A stretch of DNA of 64,000 bases from Dryomyza anilis (taxonomy: Eukaryota; Arthropoda; Insecta; Diptera; Dryomyzidae): positions 27,310,963 through 27,374,962 of the forward strand of contig OX638133.1 of the NCBI GenBank assembly GCA_951804985.1. Reading direction: 5' to 3'. The stretch's first letter is position 1, and each line of letters begins with the position of its first letter. The notes beneath the pieces were generated by a model. The model saw only the letters and a list, made by a program, of their open reading frames with translations, ran no database searches and was not told the origin of the DNA. Below are positions 56,100 through 64,000 of this stretch, one piece after another. The position numbers were made by a program, and so were the translations under genes.

Positions 56100-57060
56100 A
56101 GTTCTCCTGTATATTTGATACCAGGGGCACATTCAAGTGACATACTTTAAAATCATTGTTATCAGATTATGTTGTCATAAAAATAATCAAATTAGTAATT
56201 CCTCAAAAGCCGCTCCTCACACGTTCGATATTAGGTGCAAAATTATATTTTTTTTTGAATTTTCAACGCATATACCGTGGCATAAATTATGTTATAATAT
56301 AAATTATGATGAAGAATTATTTTTTGATGCTCAAATATAACATAATGTATCAAACACAGTTTAATCCGACTAAATTTATATAATATCTTCAAAGTTATTT
56401 TGAGGAAATTGTTATTTTTTGTACAATCAAGCCTAAAATTTACATTTAAAGTGCTCCTGTATTTTCAATCTTAGGGGCACATTCACGCAACATACCTTAA
56501 AATCTTTTTTCTTGTGCTATCAGTTCATAAAAAATTTCAAATTAGTAATTTCTTGAAATCCGCGCTTGACACAGTCGATAATATGTCAGAAAACATGGTT
56601 CTACCATATGTTGAAATTTTGTTTTCTCAATAAAAAATGTTTGATCAATAACACTGAAGCGGCATTGTATTTTTAAATGAACTCGTCGCATAAATTTTCG
56701 ATCACACCTATGTACAGCCAAATTCAAATGGAATTGTAGATGTGTCCTAGAAAAATGTGATTTTTTCGGACTAATGACGTTTTTTTTTCGAAAATTCCAG
56801 CGTGTCCCTTTTTGTTGATGTTAGGGGCACATACACGAGTCATATCTTAAAATCTGTATTTTTAGCTCCTCTTTTAAAAATTAGATACCTACTAAATATA
56901 CATTAGATGAAAAGAAGGTAACATTTTCGTTACACGAGTCATATCTTAAAATCTGTATATTTAGCTCCTCTTTTAAAAATTAGATACCTACTAAAGATAC
57001 ATTAGATGAAAAGAAGGTAACATTTTCGTTATCGTTCATACCTCTGGTATCATACCTCTG
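56100..57060 (+). repeat. degenerate 350-bp tandem repeat plus 99-bp duplication
   Basis: AGGGGCACAT followed by a CATA-CTTAAAATC phrase recurs at 56123, 56473 and 56823, a regular 350-bp spacing. Within the third unit, a 99-bp block starting ACACGAGTCATATC (56833) is repeated directly at 56932, nearly without change. It is non-coding. Confidence 0.75.
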
Positions 57061-57419
57061 TTTTTCGTTATCGTTATGGTACATACCTCTTCCAAATTTC
57101 TTTTCGGATATGGCACACTTATGCGACATATATATTTTTTTGTATTCGGGTATTAGCTAGCGATTTTATAAAAATTATAGCGATATCTTGCAAGCCGTAG
57201 CAATAGTGATGATTAGAACGTGCGCGTATCATCGGTATTTTTTATGTTTTTCTCACTTTGGCCACATGTAACAAATCGACAGAGGACTTTATGTACTCAA
57301 AAATGGTTGGGATTTATTAATTCAAGTATTCTTAACAATATTCAACTAAAATGTAAAATATTAAAAACAAAAAATCCTTTTTATTTATTGCTTTATCTCA
57401 ATATCATGAAGGCTAAAAG
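57061..57419. other. gene-free DNA
   Basis: No gene or bounded repeat recognised. Confidence 0.35.
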
Positions 57420-57915
57420 TTTTCTGGATTTGCTCATATACTGGGTGTTTGGTTCATCGATGTCATTAACTCGGGAAGTGATTGTATGATTCAAAAAAAT
57501 AAGAAAATGTTAAAGAAAATTATGACCTATTTTGCACCCAGTTTAAGATACAGGGTGTTTAGTAAATGCATATTACTTACATAGTCTATTCAAGAAAATT
57601 GCTTATAAAATTTAATCTGTTTATAAATGAATATCAGTTTTTCACTCATATTTTAGACAATTAAATTATCTTTCCAATGGTATATCACATCCTCGAATCC
57701 CGTGATTTCTTCCTTTTTTAAAATGTACGTAAAGTTGAAATTTACAAAAATAAAAATACAAATTTTAACTTTGTCATCGATTTTCTCAAAATATCGTTAT
57801 CGATCACCCCTGTTTTTTTATAATTTATAATAATAGACCAGTTCATTGCCAATAATTTCTAATCAATTACAGTGATTTTAAACTGATAAGTTATCCTGCA
57901 GAAATAATTAAACAG
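57420..57915 (+). repeat. dispersed repeat, copy 2 (no SINE)
   Basis: Diverged copy of 1745-2530. It shows the empty site: where copy 1 carries the SINE, this copy reads continuously from AAAATGTTAAAG into TTTGCACCCAGTTTAAG. Confidence 0.7.
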
Positions 57916-57924
57916 TGGCGGGTG

Positions 57925-58232
57925 TATATATCAGGTATATTTACAAACGGGGATGTATGTATAATAGGCCACAACAGACCGATCGCGCTCATTTTTAATA
58001 CCAGACTTTCTAGATGTACAAGAAATCTAAATTCTGAATTTCATTGAGCTAGCTGTTCTTATTTTCATTTAATGATGCTTTAAACAAATATAGAGACTTG
58101 CAGACAGACGACGCACAAATACAGCGTATAACGCTAAATCGCTAAATCCATATCTGCCACGCCTTCTTCTAACTGTGTAACAATGCATGACTAAAGTGAA
58201 TATACCCTTTCACTTTTAGTGTAGGGTATATC
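57925..58232 (+). mobile_element. mini-me-like element, decayed
   Basis: Has CACAACAGACCGATCGCGC, a decayed GCAGACAGACGACGC microsatellite and the terminal TATACCCTTTCACTTTTAG...AGGGTATA hairpin. The 5' half is missing. Confidence 0.6.
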
Positions 58233-58299
58233 AAAAGAACAAAAAAAAGAAGCAGTTGAAGGCTGTGTGAAAAGTGATGAAATCATTGCGGGTGGTGGT

Positions 58300-59100
58300 G
58301 CTGCCGGTTGTAATGTTGCAGCCACAACAACAACAACAAACATATAAACATTAAAAACAAATCATATGCTTCATTATGTTTTTGTTTTTGTGTTTGTTGT
58401 TGTTGTTGTTTGCATTACGTGTGCCTGCCAATGAACTAAATGCATTTCGTAGATACTTTATTTATTTATTTTTTGTTCAGTTTATTTGTTATTGTATCTT
58501 GTGGATACTTTTGTACTCGTTCTTTCTTAGCCGTCGCCGCCCCCCCTCATAGCAGCCGAGAAGAAAATCGCTTCGAAGTTGGCGCTGGAACCGGAGTCTT
58601 CGTCATTGTTGTCAGAGTTCTTTCTTTAGTTCGTACGGTTGCCAATGCAGTGGTGCTCGGTCGGTCGTCGTTCGTTGCTGCGCGTATCTGTTGGATCAAT
58701 TATTATATTTTTTTTATTTTTGGTTTGTTTTTTTTTTTTTTGTTATTGTAGATATTCGTGCAAAAACGTTTTGTTTGTGTTTTTCGAATGTGTTATTTTT
58801 TTGTGTGTTGTTTAGTTTAGACTCTGCCTGGTGTCTTAAATGCAGGCAATAATCGTTGTCTTATAATTGAGTTTTCGTAAAGTATCTACAACGTCACACT
58901 TAAAAAGTATCTGCAACGATGTGTCATTGCAATTGTTGTATCTGCACGATACACTTGAGCGACTGACGGTTGTTAGTGAAATTTCTAAATTGTGAACATG
59001 TTTTTTGTTTAGCAAATTCTTCAGTGTTTGTGTGATAAAAAATAGTAATAACATTAAAAATAAAAAATAATAATAAAAATATTAAAATTTAAAACAAAAA
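58300..59100 (+). promoter_or_regulatory. possible promoter or 5' exon of an unseen gene
   Basis: It contains ACAACAACAACAAC and TTGTTGTTGTTG runs, a GC-rich patch (58530-58690) with GCCGTCGCCGCC and CGGTCGGTCGTCGTTCG, and purine/T-rich sequence resembling a fly 5' UTR. No recognised protein domain, and no core promoter arrangement with correct spacing, was found. Confidence 0.25.
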
Positions 59101-59574
59101 AAAATTAATTTAGCTACTGGAACAAATTATTCACACAAGTCTCATCGTAGTCGACAGTTTTAATTCGTGAATTTCGTGACATGTGCTGATGGCTGTGTAT
59201 GTGCATAGATACAATTGTATCTTTATGATGCTGAGTCTATTGTTAAATGCTGTATTTAAATTTGAGATTTATTTTGCACTCTTATTTAATTTTGTCAATT
59301 TTAACTAAAATCTTTTCGCAAAACTCGAAAAACATCTGCTGAGTCATGATTCAATGTCACTGATTTTCCTCCCATGTTGTTCTTCGTACTCTTACTCAAT
59401 ATGTATAAAAATTATCTGTTGAGGTTTGGTTGGAGATGTCGCCACTGTGCATGACCTTGACCATTTTTCATCTTTTATCCTTTATTATATTTTTTTTTGT
59501 ATGTGTATTTGTAAAATACTTTTATGCAATATTTTGATATAAAAAAATATGAAAAGTGAAAAATTAATATTTGT
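59101..59574. other. gene-free DNA
   Basis: No feature recognised. Confidence 0.35.
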
Positions 59575-59930
59575 AATAATATAAAACGTTTTTTATGTGA
59601 TCTTTAAGGATCCAATACCGCCGCACGTTTTATTTTAAAGCATACTAAAATTCACCTTAAAAACGTTTTATATTAAATAATATTTTTTCTTATTTTTTTT
59701 TGTGTCAGTTAAATTGTCATCTGACAGAATATGAAAGGCCCAATATTATTAAAATTAAAAAAATGCATGTTTCAAAGTGTCTTTAATATGAAACCAGCAT
59801 TGTCAGTAAATATTTAAAATCTCAAATCTGTAGCTCATCGCAAAGGTAGTTTAAAATCAATTACAAAATTTGTACCGAACATACAGACAAGAAAGCAACC
59901 TAATAAAATCGTTTTAAAAAAAGCTAAATT
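59575..59930. repeat. dispersed repeat, copy 2 of pair with 8.3 kb
   Basis: Matches 8320-8755 through AAAACGTTTTTTATGTGA, AAATTCACCTTAAAAACG, CAAATCTGTAGCTCATCG and AAGAAAGCAACC. Confidence 0.6.
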
Positions 59931-59939
59931 TTGAAATAA

Positions 59940-60610
59940 ACTCAAAATAATTTCTAGGACATTTTACGAAATATTTTTTCGTAATTGTTAATATCGTAAA
60001 TTACAGGAATATTTCGTAGAATATACGAAACATTTGTAATTGAATTTTTTTTCCAAAATATTTTTAGGAACGATTCGTATATATTACGAATCAATATTCG
60101 TAAAATTAAAATAACATAATTACAAATATTTCGTTTAAATTACGAAACTTTTGTTATATTATTTTTTATTATAATTTTTTTTACAAAATAATAACATATT
60201 TTAAGAATGAGCTTTATATTTGTGATTCGTCATTAATGATTCGTCATTAATGAGTCGTCATTATAATCTTCAGTTTTTTTAAACAAAGTATTTTACGAAA
60301 GATTCGTAAAATGTTTCATAAAATGTACGAATGCTATCTCAAAAGTATGAATACTTTTTTTTTAAATTAACGCACATATTCGTAAAAAGGTACACAATTA
60401 TTCAATAAATTACGCATCTTTCGTATTATGTACAAATGGCTTTCGTAGATAAAAATCTATGAATAGTTTCGTAAAATAAATAATTAATATTCGTAATTTT
60501 ATCAAAAACTTACAAATATTTCTACGTGTATTTTACGAAATATATCGTGAATAAATTTCACGAATTTTTTTGTAAAATACACTAAAAATTTCGTATAGAT
60601 TTTATTTTGA
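59940..60610. repeat. island of TACGAAATATTTCGTA motif
   Basis: TTTCGTAA, TTACGAA and ATATTCGTA words recur in both orientations for about 650 bp, forming many overlapping small palindromes. No conserved terminal repeat was identified. Confidence 0.6.
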
Positions 60611-61059
60611 TTGCATTTATTTCGATATTTTTTTTATAACGTTCTTATTTTTATAACGGCGAAATATGTACAAAATTATACTACATGTATGTCTTTATTT
60701 AAAAAAAAAATTAATTTTATTACAATTTTATTAATTTTTAAATACATTTGTATTTATTAAACTTAATTTTACTACACAATGATGGCTACACAATAGACAT
60801 TCGTTTTCTACATGTTACAGAAACTATAAACAAATGTTTTTATTTTTTCTTTTATTTTAATTATTTGACTTCGTTACAGAAACTTTATTGTTAGTCATAA
60901 AAATAAAAGCAGATGTAGTAATATTTCTGCATATATCGGGATATTCATATTGTGTTTAGAAATGCAGTAATATTATGTAGTTATTTTCCATTAATAAACG
61001 TCTACATCAGTGTAGTAAAAAAATATATATTTGCTTTTGGACGTTATTCAAATACATAT
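60611..61059. other. gene-free AT-rich DNA
   Basis: No feature recognised. Confidence 0.35.
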
Positions 61060-61997
61060 TGTCACTGTCATGCCAAAGGGGCGAATATGTATTTTTAAAA
61101 TGTTGGGAAATCAAATTATAAAGTGAAGTGCCTTAAAAATTACCAAAATTTTGTTTTTTTTAATTTTTCTGTTATTTTGGTTTATTCAACAATTATTATA
61201 ACGTACTTAAAATATCTTTGGATTTGGACAACTTACTCAATTATAAATACAGATTTTGTGAGGCTATATCCTGACCAAAACGAAAATATTTTTGTTTTTT
61301 ATGCGACATATATCTTTTTATTAACGCAATATAAAATAGTAATGTTAGGGCATTAATTGTTTGTTTTTAAAGCACCTATTTATTGGCATCATTATTTAAA
61401 ATATTTCGCCAAACATTAATTTGACAGTTGTTATTTGCAGTAAAAAATTTTTGTCAAAATATTTTTAAATAATGATGCCAATCGATAGGTTCTTTAATAA
61501 CAAACAATTAATACCAATAAAAAGTTATAGCAAAAAAAACGAAGAAATTGGAAAAATTTAAAATCTTGTCATGCCAAAAGGGCGAATCTTTTCGTTTTTT
61601 CGCCATAACTTTTTATTGATACAAGATAAAATAGTGGTGTAAAGGCATTTATTATTTGTTTTCAAAGCACCTATCGATCTGCATCATTAATTAAAAATAA
61701 TTTACTTAACATTTTTTTCTGTTTTGCAAATGAATAGGTGCTTTAAAAACAAACAATAAATGTCTTTACTCTACTATTTTATCTCGTATTAACAAAAAGT
61801 TTTGGCGAAAAAACGAAAAGATTCACTCTTTCGGCATGACAAGATTTTTCCATTTGTCCAATTCGCCCTTTTGGTTTTGTTTTTTGTGTCTAGAAATATC
61901 CAACAAAACAACACGCGAGGAAAAACTACATTCAAAAATGTAAAAAAAACGCAAATGTCAGAAATTGCACATTCGCCCCTTTGGCATGATAGTGACG
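61060..61997. mobile_element. foldback element of the CGTCACTRTCATGCC family, copy 5
   Basis: Left end TGTCACTGTCATGCCAAAGG, right end the complement (TTTGGCATGATAGTGACG). It contains two inner hairpin modules with CACCTATTTATTGGCATC / GATGCCAATCGATAGG arms. Confidence 0.8.
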
Positions 61998-62636
61998 TTG
62001 AGAAATCAAATTTTAAAGTTTGAAGAGTTTTAAAAATTAGAATTTTTTTTTTTTTTTTCAATTTTTTCTGTTATTTTGGTTTATTCATGAATTATTATAA
62101 CGTATATAAAATATCTTTGGATTTGGACAACTTACTGAATTATAAATACGAATTTTGTGAGGCTATATCCTGACCAAAACGCAAATATTTTTGTTTTTTA
62201 TGCTATAACTTTTTATTCGCTCAAAATAATATAGTGATGTAAAGGAATTAATTGTTTGTTTTTAAAGCACCTATCTATTGGCAACATTATTTAAAAATAT
62301 TTTTCCAAACATTAATTTGCTATTTGTTATTTGCAGGAAATTTTTGATGCAGATCGATAGGTGCATTAAAAACAAACAATAAATGCCTTTATACCACTAT
62401 TTTATCTCGTACCAATAAATAGTTATGGCGAAAAAGGAAAGATTCGCCCTTTTGGCATGACAAGATTTTCAATTTTTCAAATTCGCCTTTTTGGTTTTGA
62501 CTTTTGTGGCTAGAAATATCCAACAAAACGACACGCGATTTTAGCACAGTATACTTGAGGAAAAACTACATTCAAAAATGTAAAAAAACGCAAATGCCAA
62601 AAATTGCACATTCGCCCCTTTGGCATGATAGTGACG
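61998..62636. mobile_element. foldback element, copy 6, abutting copy 5
   Basis: It begins directly after copy 5 without the left terminus (from GAGAAATCAAATTTTAAAG) and ends in the usual TTTGGCATGATAGTGACG. It may share one terminus with copy 5, forming a head-to-tail composite. Confidence 0.7.
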
Positions 62637-64000
62637 ATATATTTTTCTAAAATTTTATTTTTGTTGTTTATTAATTAATATTATAAAAACTCGTTGATAA
62701 ATTTCAAAAGTTGAAATTCTATTCGAAAGTTTATCATGTTCTGATTAATTTTTCCAAATGTTAATTAGGATTTTTAAAAACCTATTATAAAAACCTATTA
62801 TATTATTTACACTATCCAATACAGCGTTCAGATTTCAAATATTAAATTAGTGGATTATAAATATAAGAAAATCTAAAGTTGTAATAATTTCAGCTCTATT
62901 ATGAGCTCTATTGATCTCAACTAAAATTGATACAATTTAGTCAGTGTTATGATTCGAGCATCAGATTTCAGAAAATGTAATATCTGGGGATCTAATTTTT
63001 AATATTATCTATAGTTTTTTGTTTTTCGAAGTGGTTCAAATAATGTTATTTCACGAGTATTAAAATACAATTCAAAATAAAATGCAAAAAATGCCAACAT
63101 TTGTGACCGTCTGGAATTTAATTATATTTCAAAATAATATAAAAAATCTCTCAACAAAATGGTGAAAATATATTTTAAAAATTGAGTTGATTAATGGAAA
63201 ATTTTTAATGTGATCTACAGGTCAATAGACCAAGAATAATATATTATGTATAATTATCTCAAAAAGAATAAAAATCCTCATTTTATCTCAACAACTGCTT
63301 TTGGCTTTTTCTAGAAGTTTTTCGATAGATATACATCTAATTATTTTAAAATTGTTTAAAATATGTTGTATCCCAATCTACAACTCAAAAAATGGATTAG
63401 TGGTTTCGAATTATTTATTTTCAGTATGTAAATGTTTCGGGAAATATGCTCATTATCTTTCTTTTTCCAAATATAATAAAAACTGATTTATTAAGATGAG
63501 TTCATGCGAAAATTCTCGATTTTCTTTATTTTTTCATATGATTTACATTCATTCGAAGTCATTCTCATCAGAAAAACAGCATTCGTTGCTAAATCGACAT
63601 TTTCTCATTTAACTCGGGAATGACTAATCCATATTTCACAGTGGGGAACATTTTATAAATTATCGCATATCTAGTATGAATTTTTGTGACTAGGAGACTA
63701 AACTTTCGGCATATAAAAAATCCTCTTTTGGCATTAGGTTGAAAAAAGATAGTAGAAGTTGGTTATAACAACTAAATTCATTTGGTTAAAAAGAAAATGA
63801 ACTTCATGCAGATTATCTGGTTGATCTTGTTTTCTTTAAATATCATGTAGCATTAAATGACTACACCAACTACAAAGCAATTTATAAAGATTAGCATGAA
63901 ATGAAGTAATTAATGCACAGATATTTAAAGAATTAATTAAAAATAAAAATCCAACTAAATTGTAATTGATGAAAAATATTTTAGCTTCTGACACGCTAAA
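62637..64000. other. gene-free AT-rich DNA
   Basis: No gene, RNA or repeat with definable ends was seen. Confidence 0.4.

Overview
This is AT-rich nuclear DNA from a higher fly (Brachycera, probably a calyptrate such as a blow fly, house fly or stable fly). The support is a spliced anillin gene that follows Drosophila scraps closely, a fly-type antigen-5-related (CAP) gene, GT-AG introns, and dipteran repeats such as mini-me-like elements carrying GACA/GACGG microsatellites. No bacterial or viral genome structure is present. Three protein-coding genes can be assembled exon by exon; almost all the rest is transposon-derived.

Layout. 1-8.9 kb: dense small inverted-repeat elements, a tRNA-derived SINE, tandem repeats and a large foldback element. 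8.93-9.86 kb (minus): a secreted CAP-superfamily gene in two exons. 10.1-11.1 kb: two more foldback copies. 11.72-25.69 kb (minus): the orthologue of scraps (anillin), 11 coding exons, 1424 codons before the stop. Its 6.7 kb second intron holds a SINE, a LINE 3' fragment and several MITEs, and its fourth intron holds a 1.1 kb octamer minisatellite. 28.24-29.27 kb (plus): a three-exon zinc-ribbon protein of the C18orf21 family (RNase MRP subunit RMP24), divergent from scraps. The 2.5 kb between the two start codons contains a 7-bp-TSD element with a second 8-bp-TSD element nested inside it.

29.3-64 kb: no convincing protein gene. It holds two blocks of T-rich TTTTG-type repeat, a 129-bp-arm palindrome, a solo LTR with a visible promoter and poly(A) signal, mini-me-like copies, a 108-bp tandem repeat, a 5'-truncated LINE between 51-bp direct repeats that itself contains an 862-bp TA-flanked element, an almost exact 1.7 kb tandem duplication, further SINE and foldback copies, and 350-bp degenerate repeats. 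Two GC-richer, less repetitive stretches (44.0-45.0 and 58.3-59.1 kb) might be promoters or 5' exons of genes outside the window.

The most unusual pattern is a set of islands in which one short palindromic motif, different for each island, is locally amplified in both orientations. Several are bounded by short inverted termini of CCCAG, CACCCA or CCCGAGTGG type. They look like non-autonomous DNA elements with conserved ends and hypervariable cores. All functional statements are inferred from sequence; no search was run.
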